Assembly (NCBI GenBank): GCA_963969345.1
Contig: OZ017766.1
Location: forward strand, 8,804,001 to 8,868,000
DNA: 64,000 nucleotides
Source of the DNA: Turbatrix aceti
Taxonomy: Eukaryota; Nematoda; Chromadorea; Rhabditida; Panagrolaimidae
Direction: 5' to 3'
Part shown: piece after piece, positions 22,901 through 33,180 of the stretch
Position numbering within the stretch: the stretch's first letter is position 1
How the letters are laid out: each line of letters opens with the position of its first letter
Position numbers and translations under genes: made by a program
The notes under the pieces: model-generated
Told to the model about the DNA's origin: nothing
Seen by the model: only the letters and a program-made list of their open reading frames with translations
The model's database searches: none

Positions 22901-25775
22901 TCAAACTGATAGAAAAACGTTCCCGAAACGTTTTCGTTATTTTAAAAATGTTTATAAGATTATTGGAAAATTATTCGCTTTCTGTTTTATTATTTACTTT
23001 TTTACTTTTTTAATTTGCTTGAAAAAACACAAAAATTAGTTTTTTTATTTACTTTTTTAATTTTTGCTTGAAAAAAAAACAAACAAAAAATGGGGTAAAA
23101 AACAAAGATTTTTTTCCTTTAGAAAAATTTTTTTTCACATTTTTTTGAAATTTAAAATTTCGAAAAAACGTTTCCAAAAGCGTGGAAAAGTACCGTAATT
23201 CAAAATAAAAAAATTTTGGTTTTTAAAAAATTGTTGACAAAAAAAGAAATCAATTTTTTTGTCACATTTTTTTTGAAATTTTCTGCTTATTTTTTGAAAT
23301 AAACTCACCTGTTCCTGAGAATAGCATCGGCTGGCATCGTAGTCAATCTTCGTGTTGATGGCTTCAACTTCGCTTTTCAACGTCCTAAAAAAATTATTCT
23401 CCACGTTTTTTTTCCAAAAGCTTTTTTTGGGTTTCTTACCGTAATTGTTCTTCGATTTCGCGGATTCTGATCAGCCGATCCGCATCGCGTCGTTCGAGAG
23501 CCGTCAGCATGTTCTGCTGCTTGGAGACCTTGCCTTGGGTGAGGCGAAGCTGGTTCTTCGCTTCGGTTACGGTATTTGTGCATGCCGTGCGCTTTGTTAC
23601 CTAAAAAGGGGGGAAATTGAAGGAAAAAAAATTTTGTAGAAAAAAACCTAAAATTGGGGCCACGGCCTCCAAATTTGGTAAAATCGACAAAATTTGGAAA
23701 AAAAAGCTCCAAATTGGAAAAAAAAACCAAAATTGGGTGACAAAACCAAAAATGTCTTTTTCCATGTTTTTTGTTTTTATTTTTTTGGGTATACAAATAA
23801 TTTTTTTTTTATTTTAGGGATTTTGATTTTTTTTCAAATAAAATTTTTTTTGTAATTTGTTTTGATACAAAAAATGCTAAAAAAAAGTAAATTTTTGAGA
23901 AATAAAAGTTTGTTTTCAATTTTTTTATGATTTACAAATTCAAAAAAAAATTTTTTTTTGATTTTTTGAAGTTGAAATAAAACTTTACAATCCCAAAAAA
24001 AAACGATTTTTTTATAATTTTTTTTTTGAATTTTGGAGAAAAAACGGATTTTTCATTTTTTTTCAGGAAAAAGCAGTTTTAAAATACGGAAAAAGCGAAA
24101 AAAAGATCAAAAACTCACAAGTTCGTCGACCACATGCTGAAGATTAGAAATCTCGCCCCGAATCGCAGTCATCTCGCGCTTGAACTGCCGAAGACGGGCT
24201 TCAACCTGTGACTTATCCTGAAGCTCGAGAGACAGGATCTGCTGAACTTCTTCGTCGTAATCGCGATCAATCTCCGCGATTTCCTTTCGGAGGGGATAGA
24301 GGCGCATCAGTGTATAATCCACATCTGCGGATTTCTAAAAAAACAAAAATGTGCAAAAAATGTCAAAAAAAAAAATTTTAGTTAAAAAAAACCAACCAAT
24401 TCTTCGGTTTTCGCGTTCATTTCCTTCTGAACCCCGGCAATGTGTCCGAGATGCGACAACTCGCCTTGCGCCTTCATCAGGACATCCCGGTACTTGGCAA
24501 CGTGCTTTTGACAGTTATCGTAAACCTTCTCCTGCTCTGCGCATTCTTCTTCATGCTCCGAAGCCCTATAAACCGTGAAAATGGTCAAAAACCCCACTTT
24601 TTCGCTTAAAAATACAAAAAATCGTGTGAAAACATAATTTTGGACCTAATAACATAGAAAATCGTACAAAATCACATTTTTAGGCCCAAAGATACAGTAA
24701 ATCGTACAAAATCACAATTTTAGGCCTAAAAACACAGAAAATTGTACAAAACCACATTTTTAGGCCCAAAGATACAGAAAATCGGTTGAAAACACCATTT
24801 TAGGCCTAAAAATACAAAAAACCGTGTAAAAATCAAATTTTGGACCAAAAAACACAGAAGCCGTGATAAAATCAACTTTCAAAACGAAAAACCACAAAAT
24901 CCCGATTTTATCCCTAAAAACACAAAAACCATAGTAAAAAACCACATTTGGGCACAAAAATGTTCAAAAACCGTAAAAACCCACTTTTATCCTCAGAGGC
25001 CTAAAAAACACAGAAAACGGTTAGAAACCCGCGTGTAGGCCAAAAAAAACCCTTTTTTTAGGCCTAAAAACTCCGAAAATACCGTAAAAATACATTTTTA
25101 GGCCAAAAAAGTGTAAAACCCCCCTTTACCCCTAAAAATGTCCAAAAACCGTAAAAACCCACTTTTAGGCCCAAAAACTCACCCAGAAACGACGTCAATA
25201 AACTTTCGGATGGCATCTGACTTTCCAGACGCCAGCGACGGCACGCTGCCCTGTCGGACGACAAAGCTGCCGGTATTGACGAATATTCCGAGTTTCTGGA
25301 GCTTCTGGAGGTACGCAGCCTTCGAAACGACGGAATTATTGACAAAAAACTTCTCCGTGCCATCGCGCTTCATTTTTCGCTCAAAGACAAAGGATTCATC
25401 GGTGTTTGTGCGGATACGAATCCGGACAAAGCATTCGAGGCGTCCGGAATCCTTTTCCGGAAGATTCGGATTCTGGTAGACCACATCGCCGAGACGCCGG
25501 CATCGGAGGTTCTTGGACGTGTCGCCAAAGACAAAACAGATCGCGTCGACGATGTTTGACTTGCCTAAAATGTAAAAACATGCAAAAAAACAGTTTTTAG
25601 CCCTGGATTCCACGAATCAACAAAATTTAACCGTCAATGGCAAAAAAAAGAAAAAAAAACAAAACAAACCTGTGCCATTGGGACCGATGATCGCATTTGT
25701 GAAATCAAAATGAGAAATTTCACGTTCACCAAAGAACGACTTGAAATTAGCGAGTTCGAGGGTTTCGATGAACAT
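13949..25775 (-). CDS. smc1: Cohesin subunit SMC1 (16 exons, 1337 aa)
   Basis: This is the SMC1 ATPase of the cohesin ring, which pairs with SMC3 at the hinge and heads to hold sister chromatids. Exons on the minus strand: 25775..25670, 25564..25183, 24565..24397, 24334..24119, 23600..23440, 23384..23309, 22812..22663, 22599..22276, 19526..19105, 18395..18036, 17649..17531, 17355..16850, 16128..16004, 15946..15778, 15333..15088, 14431..13949. All phases agree and total 1338 codons including stop. Walker A (GPNGTGKSN) is split by intron 1. The Q-loop region reads FVVRQGSV. Long coiled coils flank a hinge in exons 8-9 (motifs CVALNGTLFRRDGVICGP). The ABC signature is KLSGGEQS, and Walker B with D-loop is FLLLDEVDAALDSDN. 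SMC1 rather than SMC3 or condensin is indicated by the N-terminal ENFKS-like LANFKSF, FKEFCERNSIADIR and the MDIDYSRI segment. An acidic tail of about 110-130 residues beyond the ATPase fold makes it longer than typical SMC1 (about 1230-1260 aa). Confidence 0.93.
20048..21476 (+). CDS. Nested gene: coiled-coil protein with Cys/His-rich C-terminus (334 aa), unknown function
   Basis: Three exons, 20048..20105, 20161..20840 and 21210..21476, join in phase (donors GTTTGT and GTGAGT; acceptors TTTCAG and TTTTTTAG). The gene lies entirely within the SMC1 hinge intron on the opposite strand. Residues about 20-110 are highly charged and probably coiled-coil. The middle is globular with WRFIVVYDSITHKFAP. 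The last exon has about 14 Cys plus several His in pairs (CQKC, CSCQCKLCPLC, CPKC, HCHTNDC, HQKVC), consistent with two or three zinc sites. The layout of a beta-rich segment running into a C..C cluster faintly recalls zinc regions of Polinton-type DNA polymerases, but I cannot support that assignment. An AATAAA signal sits at 21545. Intron 2 holds a diverged copy of the 26-kb palindrome family. The intact frame argues for an expressed gene. Confidence 0.75.
20866..21180. repeat. Diverged half-copy of the 26-kb palindrome family
   Basis: The motif order is ctctgcgagccgatttattt, ccgacgacacag, aagccggattttggagctacggcttctg, gacgtcaaattttcaaaatgc, attctgatttttgg and a gtatcttg segment. It matches one arm of the 25987..27047 palindrome with many substitutions. 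It occupies most of intron 2 of the nested gene. Confidence 0.65.
21625..22168. repeat. Foldback element family FB, copy 3 (best preserved)
   Basis: A nearly perfect hairpin of about 540 bp in the SMC1 hinge intron. The outer arms read tttaggcagcg..., and the inverse ccaaaacgctgcctaac near 22137. Internal arm motifs cacctgcctgaggcatctac and cgtttttgccatttttgacg are mirrored. The loop is around 21900 with aaaatgaccc. It ends cactttccttgttag as copy 1 does. Confidence 0.8.
24600..25180. repeat. ~40-bp minisatellite in SMC1 intron 2
   Basis: About 14 diverged units follow the pattern aatcgtacaaaatcac-attttaggcctaaaaacacagaa. Spacing between ttttagg cores is close to 40 bp at the left end and drifts rightward. 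The array fills the whole intron between exons 2 and 3 up to the donor site. Confidence 0.75.
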
Positions 25776-25986
25776 TATTTTTCATCCTAAAAAAGAAAAA
25801 TAGGATGAAAAATAAATAAACAAAGAAAACATAGGTTTAAAAATGCCGAAAACAACAGAGAATAAAAAAAGTGATGATTTAGCAGGAAAAAAGTTGCAAG
25901 AAAACTTTTCGCGCCAAAACCAGCTATGCACTGGTTTTGCAGCGAAAATTGAAAATCGTAAACAACATCGTTTTTTTTCTTTTTTT

Positions 25987-27047
25987 TAAGAGGTACTCTG
26001 TGAGCTTTTTTATTCGTAAGGTGAACCGTCCGACACAGAGATTTTCAACTGTCAAATGTTTTTTGCCAAAGTTGTTGGGACCCATGAGGAGGTTCAACTT
26101 TTCGGTATGTCACATTTTTCTGATGCCGGATTCTGGAGATACGGCTTCTGCAATTTTCGACGTCAAATTTTCAAATTGCTTCAAAAATTCTGATTTTTTG
26201 GTTACGGGGGTTTCTTGCCATGAGAAATTGATAGCCGTATTCAGATTTCCCAAAAAACTGCTGACTTTTTTGATATTCTTGATTTTTGGTGTTCGCGGTC
26301 ACTTTTTTGGCTGCAGCATCCGTATTTTTGCCGATCGGAAGGTAATGATTCCCCCATATTAAAGCCCATTCTTTTCTCTATCACTGGAGCTAACTCAAAA
26401 AAAAAATGGAGGTTGCCAAAATTGTGAACGGGGGCCGTGTTTAGCTTCAACTTGATGGAAAAAGAGGGAAAAACGCATGCAAAAACATCCCTGTTCACTG
26501 CTTTTCGTGTGCGCAACGTGCGAGAGCGCGTCGTGCTGCAGCGCACGCCCGTCGCCAGCTTCATTTTTGCTTTTTTCCTCCTTTTTCATCGAGTTGAAGC
26601 TAAAAATGGTCCCCGTTCACAATTTTGGCAACCTCTATTATTTTTTTGAGTTAGCTCCAGTGATAGAGAAAAGAATGGGCTTTAATATGGGGGAATCATT
26701 ACCTTCCGATCGGCAAAAATACGGATGCTGCAGCCAAAAAAGTGACCGCGAACACCAAAAATCAAGAATATCAAAAAAGTCAGCAGTTTTTTGGGAAATC
26801 TGAATACGGCTATCAATTTCTCATGGCAAGAAACCCCCGTAACCAAAAAATCAGAATTTTTGAAGCAATTTGAAAATTTGACGTCGAAAATTGCAGAAGC
26901 CGTATCTCCAGAATCCGGCATCAGAAAAATGTGACATACTGAAAAGTTGAACCTCCCCATGGGTCCCAACAACTTTGGCAAAAAACATTTGACAGTTGAA
27001 AATCTCTGTGTCGCCGGAAATAAATCTGCTCACAGAGTACCTCTTAA
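25987..27047. repeat. 1.06-kb near-perfect palindrome upstream of SMC1
   Basis: The left end (aagaggtactctgtgagc) is mirrored at 27028-27047 (gctcacagagtacctctt). The inner motifs ttttcaactgtcaaatg, gttgggacccatgaggagg, attaaagcccattc and gcaacctc... are all mirrored about a centre near 26517. The spacer is a short GC-richer stretch near 26460-26580 (gtgcgcaacgtgcgagagcg). The arms differ by few substitutions. Two open frames in opposite arms encode the same peptide only because of the symmetry. The SMC1 start codon is about 210 bp to the left. Confidence 0.85.
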
Positions 27048-27526
27048 TTTTTTGATCGTTAATGTTGTATTTTGGATACTGTATGACGAATAAAGTGCTT
27101 AAAAGTGTCAAAAAAAGCCAGCAGCAGCAAAAAGATAGGATTTTGTAAAAAAACAACGTTGATCAACAACAACTTTTCGCGCCAAAACCAGTTTTATCGA
27201 AAACCAGGGTTTTGCCGCGAAAATTGATAATCGAATTTCTTGTCGTTTGATTTTGCCTTTCTTTTCACTTTTTTTTCTATTTTGATTGTCACTAACTGTT
27301 TTTTTTATGTTTTATCGTTTTTTGGCATTTTAGCGTATTTCCTAATTTTCGGACTTTCCATCTCATTATCATCATCAATTTATACATAGTGTTTTACAAT
27401 ACAACAACTGATCATTATTCAAAAAAAATCATCTTGATATTTGATGAGTTGAAATGCGCAGAGTGGATCAAATTCATATTTATGTATTCTCCAAAGGCCA
27501 TTTTTGAGGTACATAAATAGTAACGT

Positions 27527-28198
27527 TTACCGCTCAAAGCCAATGCTTCCCAGTTGTCCAAGGATGCCAAATCCATTGTTACCTAGCTCTCCTCCATAGC
27601 CGTAGCCGTAGCCGGAACCGTATCCATTGCCTTGGTTACCGTATCCGCTGCTGCTGCCTTGTGGATTACTGTACCAGGGGTAACCACTTGTGGGATAATT
27701 ACCGTAACCATAACCACCTGATTGACTTCCGTAACCTATTTGGGGGTAGCCACCCTGACCGTATCCGTACTGAGGATTACTGTAGCCACCCTGACCGTAT
27801 CCGTACTGTGGGTTACTGTAGCCACCCTGACCGTATCCGTACTGTGGGTTACTGTAGCCACCCTGACCGTATCCATATTGGGGATTACTGTACCAAGGGT
27901 AACTGCCTTGCTGACTACCGTAACCACTTCCTTGTCCGTATCCGTACTGCGGATTACTGTAGCCACCTTGACCGTATCCGTTGTTACCGTAACCATAGCT
28001 TTGTTGGCTACCGTAACCGCTCCCTTGTTGGCCGTATCCAGGATTACTGTAGAAGGGGTAACTGCTACTTGTGGGGTAATTACCGTAGTTATTCTGCTGT
28101 CCACTGCCAGAATTACCGTTTCCAGAGGGACTACGGATCGCGTTTCCAGCCACAAGGCAAATAAGGGAGAGGACAACAACAATAGTTTTAATCATCAT
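27527..28198 (-). CDS. Secreted Gly/Tyr/Gln/Ser-rich tandem-repeat protein (223 aa)
   Basis: A single-exon gene. Residues 1-19 form a clear signal peptide (MMIKTIVVVLSLICLVAG, cut near NAI). The mature protein is low-complexity and dominated by G, Y, Q, S, N and P. Four near-identical tandem units of YSNPQYGYGQGG (12 aa, 36 bp) follow a fifth diverged one. A YPxYSNP motif recurs near the start, middle and end. Composition resembles structural or antimicrobial extracellular proteins of nematodes (eggshell, cuticle or YGGY-type peptides). There are no cysteines and no enzyme motif. A TATAAAAG box lies at 28251..28258, about 50 bp upstream of the ATG, suggesting strong and perhaps tissue- or stage-specific transcription. 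Function is inferred only from composition. Confidence 0.8.
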   Translation of the reverse strand: MMIKTIVVVLSLICLVAGNAIRSPSGNGNSGSGQQNNYGNYPTSSSYPFYSNPGYGQQGSGYGSQQSYGYGNNGYGQGGYSNPQYGYGQGSGYGSQQGSYPWYSNPQYGYGQGGYSNPQYGYGQGGYSNPQYGYGQGGYSNPQYGYGQGGYPQIGYGSQSGGYGYGNYPTSGYPWYSNPQGSSSGYGNQGNGYGSGYGYGYGGELGNNGFGILGQLGSIGFER

Positions 28199-28250
28199 AG
28201 TCGTAGTGTAAATTGAATTTCAAAGGTTGTCTAGTTCACATTTGTCGATG

Positions 28251-28258
28251 CTTTTATA
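28251..28258 (-). promoter_or_regulatory. TATA box (TATAAAAG) of the Gly/Tyr repeat gene
   Basis: The minus strand reads TATAAAAG in a GC-poor promoter about 53 bp from the start codon. The same octamer, at similar distance, precedes the Tyr/Gly-rich gene at 36.3-36.8 kb. Confidence 0.6.
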
Positions 28259-28532
28259 CCGTAAAGTGATGTTTATCGACTGTTAAAAAAAGTGCAGCAA
28301 TGCAAACATGTAATTTAGCAAAAATTATTTACGTTGCCCAAAAAATGTTATTGCTTGTTATGCCAAATGTCAAAATTAATGTTTTTTGAAACCTTTTATG
28401 CAAACAAACAGGTATATACGGTGTATGGTTAACAGATGCTGCGGGGGCAAATAGAAAACTGTTATTGGCCTACACAAAGAAACATGTATATTACATAAAT
28501 ATTGTTGTGATCACCTGGGCACCTGCGACCAT

Positions 28533-28963
28533 GGATGTGCGAAAAGCTGTTTTTTTGTTCTCAAACGAACACTAACATTTTGTTCATTTTGTTTGAGAAA
28601 TCGAACAAACGCGAACATTTTTGTCAGTGTTCGCGAACGAACAACGAACAGATTTTTAGCATATTTTATACAAAATTTTGTCCAAACTGGGCATAAAAAC
28701 GTAAACTTCGGTACTATGCGTTTTCACGTTTTTGGTGACAGTTTTCCTGCACTTTTTATTGCCGAAGGCAATTGACACTATTTGCCATTTTTGGAAAAAT
28801 AACATCAATTTTGGCACCCATAAACTGATATTACCTAAATTTTTGTTCGTTTTATCTGTTTGGAAAATTTATCTTTGTTCGCGAACGAAGCAAATCTGTT
28901 CTCGAACGAACACAAACGCAAAAATTTGAATTTGTTCGCGAACGAACACAAACGTTCTCCCAT
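28533..28963. mobile_element. GTTCG-rich MITE-like element, copy 2
   Basis: A reverse-orientation homologue of 252..669. The interior segments acaaaattttgtccaaactg, gggcataaaaacgtaaac and cacgtttttggtgacag are conserved almost base for base. The terminal repeats are richer in substitutions (ggatgtgcgaa... and ...gttctcccatc). Confidence 0.65.
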
Positions 28964-29475
28964 CTCAACTTGGGACCGTTGAAAAATAGTTAGGATTGTT
29001 TGAAATTTTTGTATTCGTTATCATTGAGTTTTTCGTGCCAAGAAACCCTTGTATACTAAATTTCAGATTTTTTGGTGCGCATTGAAAAATATGATATTTT
29101 TTGCAACTTACCCTCACGGTCCCCTACAACTTCGGCACAAAACATTTGCTGTTGTGCCAAGTAAATGTTCGCAGTTTCCGCAGATTTGAAAGCAAGTGCG
29201 CGCGCGCGCGACTCGGCAGCAGACAAGTCTGGATGATGCTAGACATCCATCATCCCTTCCTTGCTGATGTCTGCTTGTCACTTCCCATGCCTTGTGCACC
29301 TGGGAAAGCAGGTATCCCAACAGCGAAGTCAGTCGCTTTCCTTTTGGGAAAAAACTGTCGTTGGCGATTCGATTATGGCACCAACAAGCAGAAATAAATC
29401 AAGTCATTAGTCATTCATCGGTTTTTACTGCTTACTGAACACTACTTTCTTTTTTTAGTTGCATAACATACAACA
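28964..29475. other. Spacer with weak similarity to the palindrome family
   Basis: The stretch 29030-29170 has ttcgtgccaagaaaccc, ttcagattttttgg and ctacaacttcggcacaaaac, reminiscent of the 26-kb palindrome arms. At 29450-29460 a ctttttttag acceptor precedes the next ORF, so an upstream untranslated exon or trans-splice site is possible. Confidence 0.4.
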
Positions 29476-29754
29476 ATGGCACCCTACACACGCAAGTCGT
29501 ATGCGCCACGCGTGCCATCGCCGCTCACAATGCCGAATGGGTTCAAAATCCCATCGCGAAAGTCCGCGTCGTCGTCATCAACGGTGTCTTCGGTGACATC
29601 TCCAGCATCCTCGCCCGTGCCGCCGACGTCTTCGCCGCCAGCTGCACCCGCTCGATGGGTGTTACGCCTGGCGAAAGCGAAGACGCCCGATCAGAACCTT
29701 CGGATCATCATTGAGGAGTCCGAAGAAGAAGAAACGGGCGACAACAACGCCTGA
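29476..29754 (+). CDS. Small Ser/Pro-rich basic protein (92 aa), unknown
   Basis: An open frame beginning ATGGCACCCTACACACGC 16 bp after a ctttttttag splice-acceptor-like sequence, which could be a trans-splice acceptor. The N-terminal half is basic and Ser/Pro-rich (SASSSSTVSSVTSPASSP). The C-terminal end holds a possible helix (RWVLRLAKAKTPDQNLRIII) and then an acidic tail (EESEEEETGDNNA). Codon use is GC-richer at third positions than the surroundings, which supports coding. It has no signal peptide. I do not recognise a family; it could be a nuclear or intrinsically disordered protein. Confidence 0.5.
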   Translation: MAPYTRKSYAPRVPSPLTMPNGFKIPSRKSASSSSTVSSVTSPASSPVPPTSSPPAAPARWVLRLAKAKTPDQNLRIIIEESEEEETGDNNA

Positions 29755-30753
29755 AAATGCTTCTTATTTTTTTTGGTGTTTTTTTTTTATTTTGATGTAT
29801 TTATGTTGGTTGCAATGAACTTTTCTTTATTTTCCAAGAAAATTCTATAACAATCTTATAAGCTTGATTTGATTTCCAAGAAAACAAAATCTCAGTGTCC
29901 AACTTTTTTTGCACATTTAAAATAAAATTCAAATGTTTTTAATTTTTGACCGTAACTAAACAAAAACGGTCTACAGTTCCCCATAAAAATGTTGTGCGGA
30001 AAAAAAAATTGTTGTGCCAAGAGACAAAAATACGGATCATGATTTAGAAAAAATATTTATTTATCGTGAAACTTCTGTATCGTAAAAAAATTAACGTTTT
30101 TAACAACAAAATCCTTTTTTACATACGAATTTTCTTTGAAATCCATTGACAACAAAAAAATGAAACTTGTACAAAACAACAAAACTTATGTAAATTTTGT
30201 CCTTTTCGCGGGATCACATAAAAGGCCTGATTTCCGCTTGATTTATTCATTAGGCTTTTCTAGACCGTGTGCAAAGTTGCGTCAGGTCGTTCAATTTTGC
30301 ATTTCATTTTGCGAACGTTCCAAAAAAAAAGAATGTTGTATTTCCCTTTTTTTGGGAGCGTCGCAGAGCAAATTACGGTACGGTAATTGTACATGTTTTT
30401 CTGTGTTTTACATGTTTGTTTGTGTTATGCATATTTTTGTGTGAATAATCAATTTTTCTCAACTTTTGTACGTGTGATTTTGTTCTCCAATGAAATTTGC
30501 AACAAAGTCTCCGATGAATTCGATCTCACATAAGAATTTGTAAATGCAAATTCAGGTAACCCCTGAAAACTGAATATAAGGAAACTTCCCGTTCTGTCTG
30601 TCTTTACGTTGGTTGCCTGCTGCGGTTGGTGTTGTTCTAACCCTTCAGCACACACCTCCATCTTCTCTCCTCCTCCTCCTCTGTCGGTTTTTCTATTTGG
30701 AGGTCATCTCCCCTCACCGTCTTCATGCCGAATCCTCCGCCACAAGAAGACAC
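29755..30753. other. Intergenic, no gene seen
   Basis: A/T-rich with an AATAAA-like site near 29930. Open frames at 30136-30444 contain no family motif. Pyrimidine-rich sequence at 30655-30690 precedes the next gene. Confidence 0.4.
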
Positions 30754-31917
30754 ATGGGTGCGTTGATTATGATCGACATTGTATGTTGGAATGATTCTGA
30801 CAAAGGTTGGTTTTTTCAGGCGTTCCAGCCCATCGGGGCTCCGTTTCCGGAGAATCCCGTCAAGGTTATGGGCCAGCAGAACATGTACGTCGCTCTCTGG
30901 TACAAGCATGGCAAGCCCATCCATGGTCGCGCCTGGAACAACGGTGGTGTCGTTGAATGCTCGTTTCCCTACAAGAAGGCTGAGCTCACGGGTGCCAAGG
31001 ATCTCGGCGGACAGATTCAGGTTCTCCAGTACAAGGGTGATCACAATACGCTTGGCTACTGGTACGAGTGGATCAAGTACAAGGATCGCTTTGACAAACC
31101 CGATGATCGTCAAATTCTTCATTGCGGTGACTCGATTCCCATCTACTTCAAGGATCGTCCCGGTGGCTCCCTCATTGGTTACCTTGACAACAAGACGGAA
31201 GAAGCCTGTTTTTCGAGTGGCGGCCAAGCCGAGACGCTTACCGGAAAACCTCTTGCCGATATGTACATCGTTGTTCGTAACCTGAAAGGTGGACCACCTT
31301 TCTGCGAGTGTTCCAACTGTCCGAAAGCTGCTCCACCGCCTCCTGGACCTCCTCCTCCCGGCCCTCCTCCTCCTCGTGTCATGCTCAACGAATGGTACGA
31401 CATCCGTGCCGGCGATGCCTGGCCGACGAAGAAGCTCGTCAGGGCTCTCAACAAGTCTCTCGACACCCTTCCCGGTCATCCTGCCGATCAGTACGTCGCT
31501 CTCTGGTACCAGCAGGGCGAGCCCATCATGGGTCGCGTCTTCAACGACAACGGCAAGGTCGGCGCATGCTTCGGATGGTTCAACAACGAGTACAAGACCA
31601 ACGTTGGTTCCATCCAGCTTCTTGTCGAACTTCCCGAGCACGTTCGTGGTTTCGACTACGAATGGAAGCCCTTCAAGGAAGTTGCTGTCTTTGGCGAAGA
31701 ACGCTCGTGGAGCCCTGTCCACGTCGACTACCACAAGGGAGACATCTCGCCTTGCGTCCTCAACATCAATGGCAAGCAGATTCTCGGAAAGGTCGATGTC
31801 CGCAACGAAAAGGCTTCGGCTGCCTTCGATGGCAAGGAAAACATCATTGTCGGTCCCCCTGTTCATCCCTTCCTCGTTCTCTGCCGCAAAGCTCGTCCTG
31901 GATACAAGTTTGATTAG
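30754..31917 (+). CDS. Two-domain nematode protein with Pro-rich linker (374 aa), unknown function
   Basis: Exon 1 is 30754..30780 (MGALIMIDI) and exon 2 is 30820..31917. A 39-bp intron (GTATGT...TTTTTTCAG) is inferred because removing it restores the register between the two domains. It keeps the frame, so retention would only add 13 residues. Each domain carries an ALWYxxGxPxxGR motif (VALWYKHGKPIHGRAW and VALWYQQGEPIMGRVF). Each also has YEWxxxK and a late GxVD/GYLD-type strand, pointing to an internal duplication. They are joined by a linker of PPPPGPPPPGPPPP. The C-terminus is VLCRKARPGYKFD. I recall nematode proteins of this architecture, and the repeated aromatic/Gly motifs are loosely like DM9/DUF3421 repeats. 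Biochemical function is unknown. No signal peptide is evident in the spliced form. Codon use is strongly biased (GC3-rich), typical of a highly expressed gene. Confidence 0.8.
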   Translation: MGALIMIDIVCWNDSDKGWFFQAFQPIGAPFPENPVKVMGQQNMYVALWYKHGKPIHGRAWNNGGVVECSFPYKKAELTGAKDLGGQIQVLQYKGDHNTLGYWYEWIKYKDRFDKPDDRQILHCGDSIPIYFKDRPGGSLIGYLDNKTEEACFSSGGQAETLTGKPLADMYIVVRNLKGGPPFCECSNCPKAAPPPPGPPPPGPPPPRVMLNEWYDIRAGDAWPTKKLVRALNKSLDTLPGHPADQYVALWYQQGEPIMGRVFNDNGKVGACFGWFNNEYKTNVGSIQLLVELPEHVRGFDYEWKPFKEVAVFGEERSWSPVHVDYHKGDISPCVLNINGKQILGKVDVRNEKASAAFDGKENIIVGPPVHPFLVLCRKARPGYKFD

Positions 31918-33180
31918 GCCTAATTGTATTTTTGTCGTATCCAATGATAAATTCACGTCCTTACTAGTTGTGTTGTGTTGTGTTTTGTTTTGTTTTGTGC
32001 GAGGGATGGGTGAAGGCAAAGATCATACAGATCAAAGTACGACTGATGTGGGGGGCTAACAAGTGGCATTCATTGCTCAACATTGCCATACATATAGTAC
32101 GTATCGTACAACATCTATGTATACGATGCTTACATGAAGGTACAAATTTGACATCTTTGTCGTACTTTAGTGTTCCTATTGACATATTATGTACACACAA
32201 TTTTGGTACAATAACGATAATTACCACTCTGCATCTAAAACTGTGTTTCTGGACGATTTACCTGGTACCCGACATTTGACGTCCATATGTTCACATTTTG
32301 CGGGGATTTGACATGAGAGTTTTTTGATCTTGTTGCGCATGAGTTAATTAGACGTATTCAGGATAACTGAAAATTTCCACGTACGTATATACTACCTTTT
32401 TTAGCGTCTCAGGATGATAAATGATGGTTTGAAATCATCGGGGCTCATTTTGATGTAGAGAACAACTTCTGTCCAGGATGAACGAGGAACTTGTGTATAT
32501 TTGATGTAACGATGATCAAGATGTATGTATATAGTGTATTAGAAATGCTGTGTTCTTTTTTAATCAGGTTTTTGGTTGTTCCCAGGTGGTTTTCTTTGAC
32601 ATCACAGGAGTGCCGCAAAAAAAAGCACACGTTGATATAATGATGAGTTTTTAGGGTTTTGAGTTGAGTTACTCAACTTGAGTATGGTTGAGTATGATGT
32701 GTAATTTTATGTGCAAATAGTTATGTATGTATGTATCTGTGTTCGCAAACGTTTTTTTATTATACATATTTACCTGGGTGCAATACCTGACCGTACAGTA
32801 CAATTTAGTACATAAGTGCATCTAATGTTCGTGTCACCGGAAGTAAAAACACACTTTTTACACGTTGTTACATATTGTATTATTCATCGTTAAGTGCCAT
32901 TATCTCGAACTTTACGTTTCCTGAGTTACGTGCATGACTGCATACATACATAGGTAGTCGTGGGTTAATAAAACACATTCAACAGACTCCTCACCCCGCC
33001 GTCTCACGGCCACGGCACAGCGTGTTCACCTCACGGCACTCTAACGTCAACTTCGACGCGCCGCCTCGTAAAAAACTGTCAAGTCTAAACCACAATTTAT
33101 AAATATTATAATTATAATAATATTTTTTGTACCTACATATTTAGTCGTTGCCTACATATCTACTTGTTAGCAGTTTGGGG
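31918..33180. other. Intergenic, no gene seen
   Basis: Contains a (TGTGT/TTTTG)n run at about 31966-32000 and short (TATG)n tracts near 32724. No ORF with splice or family support was found. A GC-richer stretch at 32995-33065 is unassigned. Confidence 0.4.

Noticed and set aside
26241..26981. Two similar frames (99-108 codons) in opposite orientation near 26.5 kb
   Set aside because: They encode the same peptide because they sit in the two arms of a palindrome; no gene features.
27661..28216. Two ~165-codon plus-strand frames over the Gly/Tyr repeat gene
   Set aside because: They translate the 36-bp repeat in other frames; the minus strand has the signal peptide and TATA box.
30637..32019. 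460-codon open frame on the minus strand
   Set aside because: It is the antisense shadow of the codon-biased two-domain gene on the plus strand; it has no motif or promoter of its own.
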